A DNA stretch of 35,809 bases from the NCBI GenBank assembly GCA_003159675.1, contig PLQC01000019.1, positions 1-35,809 on the forward strand, in the 5' to 3' direction. Every line of letters begins with the position of its first letter. Position 1 is the stretch's first letter. Positions 9,262-18,233 of this stretch are shown one piece after another. The notes beneath the pieces are model-generated. The model was not told the origin of the DNA. It did not search any database and saw only the letters and a list, made by a program, of their open reading frames with translations. The stretch comes from Limisphaerales bacterium (lineage in GTDB: Bacteria; Verrucomicrobiota; Verrucomicrobiia; Limisphaerales; BOG-1460). The position numbers were made by a program, and so were the translations under genes.

Positions 9262-9345
9262 GATCTTATTTGCGATTTACGGTTTTCAAATCGGGTGCGG
9301 GGGAGAGGAAAAGGCCGAATGCCCAGGAAATCAAGAAAAGAAAAA

Positions 9346-11331
9346 TTACGCCACCTCGATGAGCTTTGGCGTCATCGGCGAATCGGCAAACTGGGCATTC
9401 ACCCTGACAACGGTGTTCTCGACGGTCAATCCGTACTTGCGGCGCAGTTCGTCCTGCGTCGTGGCGTGCTCGATGAACTGGTCCGGCCAGCCAATGCGCA
9501 CGACGGGGGTGGACACGCCCTTTTCACTGAACAGCTCGAGCACGGCCGAGCCGTAGCCGCCCATCAGGGCATGGTCTTCCATCGTTACCACCACTTCCGC
9601 CGCGTGACCGAAGAACTCGTGGGTGCCGGCATCGAGCGGCTTCGTGAAGCGCGGGTTGATGACGGCGCAATCGAAGCCCTGGACCGTCAATTGTTCCGCC
9701 GCGAGCCGGGCGAGCCGGCTCATGTTGCCGAGACCGAACAGCGCCACCTTGCGTTTGCCTTTGTTGGAAAAACTCTGGAGGACTTCGGCCTTGCCGATTT
9801 CGAGCAGTCTTGGCTGATCCTTGATCGGCACGCCTTCGCCGGCGCCACGCGGATAACGGATGAACGTCGGATGCTGCTGGTGCGTTGCGGTGAACATCAT
9901 GTCCACCAGTTCGTCCTCATCCTTCGGCGCCATGGCGATCAGGTTCGGCATGCAGCGCAGGTAAGCGATGTCGAAGAGGCCGTGATGCGTCGGGCCGTCA
10001 TTGGCGGACAGACCGGCGCGGTCCATGCAGAAAATCACCGGCAAATCCTGCAGGCAAATGTCGTGATGAATGCAATCATAGGCGCGCTGCAGGAACGTGG
10101 AATAAATCGCCACCACCGGATGATATCCCATCGTCGCCATGCCCGCGGCAAAAATGACGGCGTGCTCCTCGGCGATGCCCACGTCGAAGTAGCGGTCGGG
10201 CATGGCTTTTTCGAGATGTTTGAGTCCCGTGCCGCTGGGCATGGCTGCGGTGATGCCGACGATCGTGGTGTTTTGCTGGCAGAGCTTCACGAGTGCCTGG
10301 CCCATGACGTCCTGGTAATTCGGCGGCGAGCCGGGTTTGGCGGGCACCGTGTCGCCGGTCCGAATGTCATAGGGCCCGGTGCCGTGGAATTTCTCCGGCG
10401 CCTTCAACGCGGCGTCGAAGCCTTTTCCCTTCTGGGTGAGAATATGAATGACAATCGGGTGATCGCACGTCTTGGCAAACTCCAGCGTGCTGATCAGCAG
10501 GGGGAGATCGTGACCGTCGATGGGGCCGAGGTAACGGACCCCCATTTCCTCGAAGAAAATCGGGCTGGCGAAGCCGCCGCGGCCGTCCGAATCCTCCGTT
10601 GGGGGGGTCTGACGCAGGCCGACGCCCGTGATCGCGCCCTTGAAACCCTCCTCGGCTTTATGGGCCAGTTTCAACGCGATTTCGCCCTTGGGCAGGCGCC
10701 GGAGAAAACCCTGGAAATCCTTGGCCAGCTTGTTGTACGAAGGGTGGGTGATGAGCTTGTTGAGGTAGTTGGCGACGGCGCCGACGTTCTTGGCGATGCT
10801 CCACTCGTTGTCGTTCAGGATGCCGATGAAGCGTTTGGTGGTGTGGGCGATATTGTTGAGCGCCTCGAAGGAAATGCCGTTGGTGAGGGCCGCGTCCCCG
10901 AAGATGCACACGACGTTTTCATCGGAGCCGAGCTTGTCGCGCGCCGCGGCCATGCCGAGGGCGGCGGAAAGGGCCGTGCCCGCGTGCCCTGCCCCGTAGC
11001 AATCGTGCGGGCTCTCGGTGCGCAGCGCGAATCCGTTCAATCCGTTGGTGGTGCGGATGGTGTGAAAGCGGTCTCTGCGGCCCGTGAGGAGCTTGTGGAC
11101 GTAAGCCTGATGGCTGACGTCCCAGACAAACTTGTCCTTCGGCGTGCTGAAAACATGGTGGAGCGCAATCGTCAGCTCGACCACGCCGAGGTTGGGCCCG
11201 AGGTGGCCGCCATTCCTGGAAAGCACGGTGATCAACTCGTAGCGGATCTCCTCGGCGAGATGGCGCAGTTGGTCCAGGGTCAGCTTCTTGATCTGTTTGG
11301 GCTCATCCACCAGGTCCAGATAAAGGCTCAT
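9346..11331 (-). CDS. dxs: 1-deoxy-D-xylulose-5-phosphate synthase
   Basis: Dxs condenses pyruvate and glyceraldehyde 3-phosphate with thiamine diphosphate, the first step of the MEP isoprenoid pathway. The 661-aa protein shows the family landmarks: GGHLGPNLGVVELT (H43), FVWDVSHQAYVHKLLTGR (H74), ILNDNEWSI, VGIAEEHAVIFAAGMA with the catalytic Glu, STFLQRAYDCIHHD, and DRAGLSANDGPTHHG. Several strongly conserved spots differ: the ThDP motif reads GDAALTNG instead of GDGALTGG, and GLNGFALRTES replaces the usual GLSGFPKR-type loop. These suggest a divergent but intact enzyme. It is the last gene of the unit YmdB-like, xseA, xseB, dxs; the gap to xseB is 34 bp. The association of xseA/xseB with dxs is common in bacteria. 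Confidence 0.95.
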   Translation of the reverse strand: MSLYLDLVDEPKQIKKLTLDQLRHLAEEIRYELITVLSRNGGHLGPNLGVVELTIALHHVFSTPKDKFVWDVSHQAYVHKLLTGRRDRFHTIRTTNGLNGFALRTESPHDCYGAGHAGTALSAALGMAAARDKLGSDENVVCIFGDAALTNGISFEALNNIAHTTKRFIGILNDNEWSIAKNVGAVANYLNKLITHPSYNKLAKDFQGFLRRLPKGEIALKLAHKAEEGFKGAITGVGLRQTPPTEDSDGRGGFASPIFFEEMGVRYLGPIDGHDLPLLISTLEFAKTCDHPIVIHILTQKGKGFDAALKAPEKFHGTGPYDIRTGDTVPAKPGSPPNYQDVMGQALVKLCQQNTTIVGITAAMPSGTGLKHLEKAMPDRYFDVGIAEEHAVIFAAGMATMGYHPVVAIYSTFLQRAYDCIHHDICLQDLPVIFCMDRAGLSANDGPTHHGLFDIAYLRCMPNLIAMAPKDEDELVDMMFTATHQQHPTFIRYPRGAGEGVPIKDQPRLLEIGKAEVLQSFSNKGKRKVALFGLGNMSRLARLAAEQLTVQGFDCAVINPRFTKPLDAGTHEFFGHAAEVVVTMEDHALMGGYGSAVLELFSEKGVSTPVVRIGWPDQFIEHATTQDELRRKYGLTVENTVVRVNAQFADSPMTPKLIEVA

Positions 11332-11365
11332 AGCTTTTCGTCACATCGTTCAATCGTCAAAGATC

Positions 11366-11641
11366 CTATCCCTCGCCCTCGTCTTCAACCGGCTTCAACT
11401 TCAATTCGCCGGACGCCTCCTTTTCCAACTGCTGAATCTTGAGGTCGGCTTCGCCGAGTTTGGCCTGGCACAATTGGGCCAGTTTCGTGCCTTCCTCGTA
11501 TTTCGCCAGCAGCGTTTCCAGGGGCAAATCCTCCGACTCCATCGTTTCGACGATGGCTTCCAGCTTCTTCAGAGCCTCCTCGAAAGGAAGCCCCGCTTTA
11601 CCGGGATTGTTTTGACCCGCGCCTTTTGATGGATTCGGCAC
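11366..11641 (-). CDS. xseB: Exodeoxyribonuclease VII small subunit
   Basis: XseB is the small helical subunit of exonuclease VII, a nuclease degrading single-stranded DNA from both ends; several copies bind the large subunit. The 91-aa protein has the defining motif LPFEEALKKLEAIVETMESEDLPLE in its first half (family pattern FEEALxxLExIVxxLExGxLPLE), then LAKYEEGTKLAQLCQAKL. A Pro/Lys/Asn-rich N-terminus of about 17 residues and an acidic tail complete it. It lies between xseA (114-bp gap) and dxs on the same strand, the expected neighbourhood. Confidence 0.93.
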   Translation of the reverse strand: MPNPSKGAGQNNPGKAGLPFEEALKKLEAIVETMESEDLPLETLLAKYEEGTKLAQLCQAKLGEADLKIQQLEKEASGELKLKPVEDEGEG

Positions 11642-11755
11642 GGGAAAAACCTAAAATAAAATCTTCCGGTCGTCCAGTTCGGATTGGGAACGCCCGATTT
11701 CGCGAGGCGCCGCACCTTTCTGCCCAAGCCGACAGTCCGCCGCGCGACTTTGGGA

Positions 11756-13174
11756 TCAGGCAATCCTCGCCCGCGACCCGGTCGAGGTGGACTCGACACG
11801 GCTCAGGACCTCACCCGCCTTGAGCCTCGTTTTCAGACGCTGCCCTGCCTCCACCTGCAGGGCCTCGCGCAGCACCTTGCCCGTCCGCACATCCGAGGTG
11901 ATGGAATAACCCCGCGCCAGGATCTGCTCCGGACCGAGCAATCTCAGGCGATCGCGGACGGCTTCCAGGCGGTTTTGCCGCTCCCGGAACCGGTGCCGTG
12001 CGAGTTCGCGCAGCCGTTGCCTGCCGCGCTCGAACCGTTCGCGGCGCTGGTTCAACAGTTGTACCGGACGCAACCGCAACAGCCGCTCGGCCAGGTTCCT
12101 GAACGCGTTCCGGTGCTCGCGGGCTGCCTCCCTGACCGAACGAAGCAGCCCGGTCTGAGCCTCATCCAGCCGCTGCAGCCATTCGTTGAAACGGCGCCGC
12201 GGGTGCGCCCGCGCAAGTCGCTGTCCGGTGCGATCGAGCCAGTCCCGTTTGCCGGCAAGTTGCCGGGCGGTCTGCTGCCCGATGCGGGCGGTGGACCGCG
12301 ACACGAACTGGAGACTGGAAAAGACTCCTTCGGTGATGATCTCAGCGGCGGCGCTCGGCGTCGCGGCCCGGAGGTCGGCCACAAAGTCGCTGATTGTGAA
12401 ATCGATTTCATGGCCGACCGCGGAAACGACGGGCAGGCTCGACTCGAATATCGCCCGGGCCACAATCTCCTCGTTGAATGCCCAGAGGTCCTCCTGGCTC
12501 CCGCCCCCGCGGGTGACGAGGATCAAGTCGATGACGGGTTGAGAACGGTGAAACTCATTCAGCAGGCCGATTGACGCCGCGATTTCCGCCGCCGCTCCCT
12601 GACCCTGCACGCGGCAAGGCGCCAGGATGATTTGAAGGGCCGGATTGCGCCGCCGCACGACGTGCAGGACATCCCGAATGGCCGCGCCGGTCGGCGACGT
12701 GACCAGGCCGATGCATTGCGGATATTTCGGCAACGGACGTTTTCGCTCGTGCGCGAACAGCCCTTCGGCCTGCAGTTTCTGCTTCAACTTCTCGAAGGCG
12801 ATCTGCAGCGCGCCGATGCCCTGCAATTCGACGGCGCGAACGATGAGCTGATACTGTCCGCGCGACTCGTAAACCGTCACGTCCCCCTGCAACAGGAGTT
12901 TCTGACCGTCCTGGAGCAACTCCCGATGAGTGGCGGTCTCGCCGCGGAACAGCACGCAACTCAGTTGCGCATTGGCATCCTTCAGGGTGAAATACATGTG
13001 GCCCGAACTTTGAACGCGCAGGTTGGTGACCTCTCCGGTCACCCAGATCGAGCCGACCTGCTGTTCGAGCAGCCGCCTGACCTGCGCCGTCAGTTCCGAG
13101 ACAGACAATACCTTTCGGGTCTGCTCCGCCGGGAACAACTCGCCAAAGTCCCATTTTGATTTGGCTTTCGCCAT
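11756..13174 (-). CDS. xseA: Exodeoxyribonuclease VII large subunit
   Basis: XseA is the catalytic subunit of exonuclease VII. The 472-aa protein starts with an OB-fold (LSVSELTAQVRRLLEQQVG, then IWVTGEVTNLRVQSSGHMYFTLKD). It continues with the catalytic core: IGLVTSPTGAAIRDVLHVVRRRNP, LVTRGGGSQEDLWAFNEE, and PVVSAVGHEIDFTISDFVADLRAATPSAAAE (the conserved GHExD motif). A long Arg/Gln/Leu-rich coiled-coil region follows from about residue 285 to 415. The C-terminus carries the usual ILARGYSIT segment. The length is typical of the family. It is read after the YmdB-like gene (59-bp gap) and before xseB. Confidence 0.95.
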   Translation of the reverse strand: MAKAKSKWDFGELFPAEQTRKVLSVSELTAQVRRLLEQQVGSIWVTGEVTNLRVQSSGHMYFTLKDANAQLSCVLFRGETATHRELLQDGQKLLLQGDVTVYESRGQYQLIVRAVELQGIGALQIAFEKLKQKLQAEGLFAHERKRPLPKYPQCIGLVTSPTGAAIRDVLHVVRRRNPALQIILAPCRVQGQGAAAEIAASIGLLNEFHRSQPVIDLILVTRGGGSQEDLWAFNEEIVARAIFESSLPVVSAVGHEIDFTISDFVADLRAATPSAAAEIITEGVFSSLQFVSRSTARIGQQTARQLAGKRDWLDRTGQRLARAHPRRRFNEWLQRLDEAQTGLLRSVREAAREHRNAFRNLAERLLRLRPVQLLNQRRERFERGRQRLRELARHRFRERQNRLEAVRDRLRLLGPEQILARGYSITSDVRTGKVLREALQVEAGQRLKTRLKAGEVLSRVESTSTGSRARIA

Positions 13175-13233
13175 TGCCCCAGTTAGCCACAGATTGACTT
13201 CCGCGCAAATGAGGAAATGGGGCTTGAAGCCAA

Positions 13234-14016
13234 TCAGGGAAGCGCCTCTGAAACCCGCTCGATCCCGACCGCTTTGCCGGTGGCCTCGTCGATTTCCACG
13301 ATGACGCCGTGGAGGAGGACCCGCCCCTTTGCCACCTCGAACCGCTGCGGCATGTTGCTTAGGAACCGCTGGATCACCGGGGCCATTTCGCGACCGAGGA
13401 CGCCGTCGTGCGGGCCGGTGAAGCCGGCGTCGGTGAGGTAGGCCGTGCCGCCGGGGAAAATCTGTTCATCCGCAGTCTGCACGTGCGTGTGCGTGCCCGC
13501 GACCGCGCTGACCTCCCCATCGAGCATCCGTGCGAGCGCAATTTTCTCCGAAGTCGCCTCGGCATGGAAATCCACGAAGATGATCCTTGTCTCCTGGCGC
13601 AGCCGGGCGACTTCAGCGCGCGCGGCATGGAATGGATTTTCGAGATCGGGCATGAAGGTGCGGCCCTGCAGGTTCAGGACCGCAACAGGCGGCAGACCTT
13701 CCTTGCGGACCACAACACTCCCCTGCCCCGGCGTCCCGGCCGGGTAGTTGAACGGACGGAGGAACCGCGGCTCGTGATGCAACAGGTCGAGAACCTCTCT
13801 CTGATCCCAAAGATGGTCGCCGCTAGTGATGACGTCCACTCCCGCCGAAAAAATCTCCTCGGCGGTTTTGGGGGTGATGCCGGAGCCGCCGGCGGAATTC
13901 TCACCATTGGCGACGACCAGGCCGATGCCGTGTTGACGGCAGAGCCGCGGCGTCAGTTCGCTGACAGCCCGGCGTCCCGGCTGCCCCACGATGTCTCCAA
14001 TGAAAAGAAGTTTCAC
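13234..14016 (-). CDS. YmdB-like metallophosphoesterase (TIGR00282 type)
   Basis: This is a cytoplasmic binuclear metallophosphoesterase of the family that includes Bacillus YmdB, which has 2',3'-cyclic nucleotide phosphodiesterase activity and affects biofilm and sporulation decisions. The metal-binding motifs appear in order: LFIGDIVGQPGR (Asp), VANGENSAGG (Glu, Asn), TSGDHLWD (His), IFVDFHAEATSEK (His) and AVAGTHTHVQTADE (two His). FTGPHDGVLGRE is also typical. I use the GTG at 14016, which gives 260 aa starting directly with KLLFIGDIVG and matches the family length; an ATG at 14076 would add 20 residues with no similarity. It heads the minus-strand unit leading to xseA, xseB and dxs. The start is 87 bp from the divergent RNA methyltransferase gene, so promoters for both directions should lie between them. 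Confidence 0.88.
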   Translation of the reverse strand: MKLLFIGDIVGQPGRRAVSELTPRLCRQHGIGLVVANGENSAGGSGITPKTAEEIFSAGVDVITSGDHLWDQREVLDLLHHEPRFLRPFNYPAGTPGQGSVVVRKEGLPPVAVLNLQGRTFMPDLENPFHAARAEVARLRQETRIIFVDFHAEATSEKIALARMLDGEVSAVAGTHTHVQTADEQIFPGGTAYLTDAGFTGPHDGVLGREMAPVIQRFLSNMPQRFEVAKGRVLLHGVIVEIDEATGKAVGIERVSEALP

Positions 14017-14103
14017 CCGGCCACAGTAATGGCGGCCGATGAATGAGCAAGTCAAAGAAACTCCCGGGCTCGACACCCCGCGGGCGGCTCCTTAACCTGG
14101 AGT

Positions 14104-15240
14104 GTGGCGTTAAAGATCGGAGACAAGCTGGTGTTGAGCATTTCCGACGTTGCCTTTGGCGGCGAAGGCGTGGGGAGGGTGGAGGATTTCGTCGTGTTCG
14201 TACCCTTCGTGATCGACGGCGAAGAGGTCGAAGTGGAAATCACCGCCGTCAAACAGCGCTTTGCCCGAGCCAGACCGCTGCGGGTCCTGTCGGCGTCCCC
14301 GCACCGTGTCGAACCCGTCTGCCGCCATTTCGGCGCCTGCGGCGGTTGTCAGTACCAGCACATCGCCTACGCGCATCAACTGGCCGTCAAGCAGAAGCAG
14401 GTTGCCGGCCTGTTCGACCGCATCGGCGGATTTGGCGGGGATCGGGTCGAGGCGGTGATCGCGTGTCCGCAGCCGTATGGATATCGCAACCGGGTCATGA
14501 TCCGCAGCCAGTGGAACAAACCGGAGCAGAAGTTGAACATCGGATTTGTCCGCTGGGACGGTGGTTTGGTGGAGGACATCGACGCGTGCAGCATTGCGGA
14601 GCCTGCCATCAACGAGCAGATCCGGCGCGTGCGGGCGAATCCACCGCCGAAAGGCGGGATCAAAGTGGTGTTGCGCATTCCACCCGACGGCTGGGAGGTG
14701 CCGCCGGACTCCTTCTTTCAGAACAATTTTTTCCAGCTTCCAAAACTGGTGGAGACGGTCCGCCAGGTCGTCCGGCAGGGCGGCTCCCGCCATCTGATCG
14801 ATCTTTACTGCGGTGTGGGGTTTTTCGGGATCGAGCTGGCGGATGCGGTCGAGTCCTTCGTTGGCGTGGAATACGACCGCCAGGCGATTGAATCCGCGCG
14901 GCGCAACGCCCGCGCGCGCGGGTGCGCCAATGGTGAATTCATCGCGGCGACGGTGGAACAGGCGCTGCCGGAGCTGCTGAAGCGGTTTTCGCGGGAACGG
15001 ACGGCTGTTGTGCTCGATCCGCCGCGCAAGGGCGTCCACCCGGAAGTGCTCCAGTGGCTGGGTCGCGAGCGGCCTGCCCAGATCATCTACGTCTCCTGCC
15101 ATCCGGCCACCATGGCCCGGGACTTGAACATTTTGTGCGGGGAAAGTGTCTTTGAGTTGGTCCGCGTGATTCCGCTTGATATGTTCCCCCAAACCCAGCA
15201 TGTGGAATGTGTGGCGGATGTCCGCTGCAGGGTAGAGTAA
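14104..15240 (+). CDS. RlmD/RumA-type RNA (uracil-5)-methyltransferase
   Basis: This is a SAM-dependent enzyme making 5-methyluridine in RNA, most like the 23S rRNA methyltransferases of the RumA group. An N-terminal TRAM domain covers about residues 1-58. A 4Fe-4S cluster site follows with C73, C79, C82 and C162 (Cx5Cx2Cx79C), the RlmD spacing. The Rossmann domain has DLYCGVGFFGIEL (SAM), VVLDPPRKGVHPEVL and the nucleophile Cys in IYVSCHPATMARDL. FFQNN before the SAM domain is also a family mark. At 378 aa it is somewhat shorter than E. coli RlmD (433). The start is GTG 14104, chosen because the protein begins at once with the TRAM fold. Whether the target is U1939, U747 or a tRNA site cannot be told from sequence. 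Confidence 0.87.
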   Translation: MALKIGDKLVLSISDVAFGGEGVGRVEDFVVFVPFVIDGEEVEVEITAVKQRFARARPLRVLSASPHRVEPVCRHFGACGGCQYQHIAYAHQLAVKQKQVAGLFDRIGGFGGDRVEAVIACPQPYGYRNRVMIRSQWNKPEQKLNIGFVRWDGGLVEDIDACSIAEPAINEQIRRVRANPPPKGGIKVVLRIPPDGWEVPPDSFFQNNFFQLPKLVETVRQVVRQGGSRHLIDLYCGVGFFGIELADAVESFVGVEYDRQAIESARRNARARGCANGEFIAATVEQALPELLKRFSRERTAVVLDPPRKGVHPEVLQWLGRERPAQIIYVSCHPATMARDLNILCGESVFELVRVIPLDMFPQTQHVECVADVRCRVE

Positions 15241-15284
15241 CTTCTTGCCAAGTGAACCCCCATTGTTTCTATTCTGCCTGACGC

Positions 15285-18221
15285 ATGACGACGCAAGCCG
15301 AACTCGGGCAGGAAAGCAGGTTTGTCCGCGTCCTTCTCCCGTGGCTGGTGGCTGCCGGTGCGCTGACCCTCTACCTCCTGACCCTCAACCAATGGGTTTC
15401 ATTCACGAGCCTGCCCTTTGTGGCCAGGGCGACGGGCCAGATGTGGACGCCCGAGCTGTGCGGCCTTTCTGCCGCGCTGGGACCATTTACGCCTCTGTAC
15501 TTCCTGCTGACATACCCGATCCGCCTGCTGCCGGAGGCATGGATCCCCCCCGCCCTGAATCTCTTTTCTGCTGTTTGTGCGGCCGGCGCGCTGGCCATGC
15601 TCGCCCGGTCCGTCGCGCTTTTGCCCCATGACCGGACCCACGAACAGCGCCAGCGCGAACATGGCGCGTTTGCGCTGCTCTCGCTCCGCAAGGCATGGAT
15701 TCCGCCGATCGTGGCGGTGGCCGTCTGCGGGCTGCAGTTGTCCTATTGGCAGGGCGCGACGGCCGCGTCCGGCAGCGCGCTGGACGTGCTGCTGTTTTCC
15801 TATTTGATTCGATGCTTGCTCGAATACCGGGTCACGCAGCGGGATTCGTGGTTGCTGCGCGCCGCGCTGGTGTACGGCGCGGGCATGACGGGAGACTGGC
15901 TGCTGATCGGCCTGCTCCCGGCCTTCATCGGTTCACTGATATGGATCCGCGGATTGAGTTTTTTCAATCTGCGATTCCTGCGGGGAATGGTGCTCTGCGG
16001 CCTGGCGGGACTGACGCTTTACCTGCTGCTGCCGCTGGTCTATCTGCGCGTGGGCAACGGCGACATGAATTTCTGGCAGGCCCTCAAAGCCAACCCGCTG
16101 ACGCAAAAAGCCTACCTCAAGACCATCTGGCATATCCCCAATTTTCTTCTTCTGTTGCTGGCCACCACCTCCCTTCTCCCGGTTGTGCTGATCAGTTTCC
16201 GTTGGGCCTCCTATTTCGGTGATCCGAGCAAGGTCGGCATCGCCATAACGACCGGCGTTCTTCATCTGGCGCACGGCGCGTTGCTGGTCATTTGTGTGTG
16301 GACGGCTCTCGATCCCGTGTTCAGCCCCCATCGCAAGGGGCTGGTGATCCCGGCCCTGGACTACCTGAGCGCCCTGTGCGTCGGTTATTTCACGGGGTAT
16401 TTTCTGCTGGTGTTCAAGCCATTGCCTAGTCGGATGGGCCGCAGTTCCGGCTCACAGACCGCGTTGAACAGGTTGTCGCAATGGGGGATCTTGGCACTGG
16501 TGATTTTGGTCCCGCTGGGATTGCTCTGCAAGAACCTTCCCCAGATCCGGGTGACCAACGGATCGGCGACGAAGGAATACGCCTCTTTGCTCGTACAGAA
16601 ACTCCCGCCGCATGCCGTGGTCTTGTGTGACAGTGAAAGCGCCCAGATCGATTATCCACAGAAGCTGTGGCTGGTCGAGGCCTGGCTGGCCCGCAGTGGC
16701 AAGACCCGGAACTACATGCTCATCGATACGCTGGCATTGCAAGTGCCGGCTTATCACGGAATGATGCGGCGGCGCTATGGCGACGACTTCCCAGTGGTGG
16801 TCAATCCCAAGAGCCTCAAGAAGGTTCCGGACGTCGCCCTGGTGAAACTGGCCTTGAAGCTGTCGGAACAGCATCCGATTTATTATTTGCACCCGAGCTT
16901 CGGATATTATTTCGAGTTCTTCTACCCTCAGCCTCACGGTCTGGTGATGGAAATGACGCGTTATCCGACGAACACGCTCAACGCGCCCCCGTTGACAGAC
17001 GGGCAGGTGGCGGAAAACGAGAAATTCTGGAAGGAGAGGCAACAGACCTTCTCAACCCTGCTTCCCTGGATCTCGGAGGACGCAACCAACCGGGCTACTG
17101 GCATCGGGCCGTTGCTGAGTCGCCGGCTGCATATTCCATTTCAGCCGAACGGGACGGCGGTGAATCTGGGGCGATTTTATTCGCAAGCCCTCGATCACTG
17201 GGGCGTGCAATTGCAGCAATCGGGACGATTGCGGGAAGCCGGGCGGCAGTTTGATTCCGCGCTGGCGCTGAACCCCGCCAATGCGGCCGCCAAGATCAAC
17301 GGCGACGCGAATCAGGAACTGCAGGCGGGGCACGTGCTCAGGGTTCCGAGCAACGATGTGCTCCGGCAAGAGCTTGGAAAATACAGCGACTGGTTCCAGA
17401 TTCTCCGCGACGACGGTCCGTTCGATGATCCGACCCATTGTTTTGCACAGGCGGCGGTCTTTGCCCAGGGCAATCTCTTGCGCGAAGCCGCGCAACAATT
17501 CGAACGGGTCCGGAGCTTCGATCCGGACAATTTCCTCCCGCGTTTCTGGCTGGCCCGGTTTTATGCCAATTCAATGCCCGCCAAATCGCTCACGCTCCTC
17601 TCCGAATTGCGGGCTCATCCGGACACATTGGAGGAAGCCGGGATCCGGCAGCAGGATCTTTCCGTTGTCGAGGCCATGGCACTCTTTTACTCCCACAAAA
17701 CACTCGAGGCCGAGCAGGTGCTCCAGAACTCCATGGCGCTGCACCCCGGGGACGAGGCCCTGCTGGCCACCGTTGCCCAGATCTCCTCAATGTTCGGCCG
17801 GGTCACCAACGCCCTGTCGGCCGTGGAACGCGAATTGGTCGTCAGACCAACCAACATGGCCGCCCTTGTTGTGGAAGGCTATCTCCAGATGCAGATGACC
17901 AACTTTTCCCAGGCCATCCCCCCACTCACGCGCGCGCTGTCAATCGATTCCAATAACTACACGGCCCGGTTCGATCGCGCCATTGCCAATCTATGTCTCG
18001 ATCAACTGGATCAGGCCCAGCAGGATTACCGGATTCTGGAAAGAGTCTTCCCAGGCTCGTTCAAGGTGTATTACGGACTCGGTGAAATTGCGTGGCGGAG
18101 AAAAGACACCAACACGGCGATCCGGTATTACCGGCTTTATCTGACCAATTCCGCCCCTGAGAGCCCGGAGGCCAAGATGATCGCCGAACGTTTGCAAAGC
18201 CTCACTCCCGCTCCACCGTGA
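15285..18221 (+). CDS. DUF2723-like membrane protein with C-terminal TPRs
   Basis: This is a large (978 aa) membrane protein. Residues 15-430 hold about ten to twelve hydrophobic segments and begin like the DUF2723/O-mannosyltransferase-type proteins of PVC bacteria and Bacteroidetes (LTLYLLTLNQWVSF, then TPLYFLLTYPIRLLP and SYWQGATAASGSALDVLLF). The Asp found after the first membrane segment in many polyprenol-dependent glycosyltransferases (typically in GDSGE) is absent, since the same place reads VARATGQM. A soluble part of about 200 residues (SATKEYASLLVQKLPPHAV onward) follows. TPR-like repeats then run from about residue 640 to the end. It sits 12 bp upstream of a GT4 gene, which is followed by a WecA-like gene, so a role in polysaccharide or protein glycosylation is plausible but not shown. 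Confidence 0.7.
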   Translation: MTTQAELGQESRFVRVLLPWLVAAGALTLYLLTLNQWVSFTSLPFVARATGQMWTPELCGLSAALGPFTPLYFLLTYPIRLLPEAWIPPALNLFSAVCAAGALAMLARSVALLPHDRTHEQRQREHGAFALLSLRKAWIPPIVAVAVCGLQLSYWQGATAASGSALDVLLFSYLIRCLLEYRVTQRDSWLLRAALVYGAGMTGDWLLIGLLPAFIGSLIWIRGLSFFNLRFLRGMVLCGLAGLTLYLLLPLVYLRVGNGDMNFWQALKANPLTQKAYLKTIWHIPNFLLLLLATTSLLPVVLISFRWASYFGDPSKVGIAITTGVLHLAHGALLVICVWTALDPVFSPHRKGLVIPALDYLSALCVGYFTGYFLLVFKPLPSRMGRSSGSQTALNRLSQWGILALVILVPLGLLCKNLPQIRVTNGSATKEYASLLVQKLPPHAVVLCDSESAQIDYPQKLWLVEAWLARSGKTRNYMLIDTLALQVPAYHGMMRRRYGDDFPVVVNPKSLKKVPDVALVKLALKLSEQHPIYYLHPSFGYYFEFFYPQPHGLVMEMTRYPTNTLNAPPLTDGQVAENEKFWKERQQTFSTLLPWISEDATNRATGIGPLLSRRLHIPFQPNGTAVNLGRFYSQALDHWGVQLQQSGRLREAGRQFDSALALNPANAAAKINGDANQELQAGHVLRVPSNDVLRQELGKYSDWFQILRDDGPFDDPTHCFAQAAVFAQGNLLREAAQQFERVRSFDPDNFLPRFWLARFYANSMPAKSLTLLSELRAHPDTLEEAGIRQQDLSVVEAMALFYSHKTLEAEQVLQNSMALHPGDEALLATVAQISSMFGRVTNALSAVERELVVRPTNMAALVVEGYLQMQMTNFSQAIPPLTRALSIDSNNYTARFDRAIANLCLDQLDQAQQDYRILERVFPGSFKVYYGLGEIAWRRKDTNTAIRYYRLYLTNSAPESPEAKMIAERLQSLTPAPP

Positions 18222-18233
18222 TTCCGGCAAAGG

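Noticed and set aside
7951-11442. 1163-codon open frame on the plus strand
   Set aside because: It is the antisense shadow of icd, dxs and part of xseB; GC-rich codon bias keeps the opposite strand open, and the genes on the minus strand are unmistakable.
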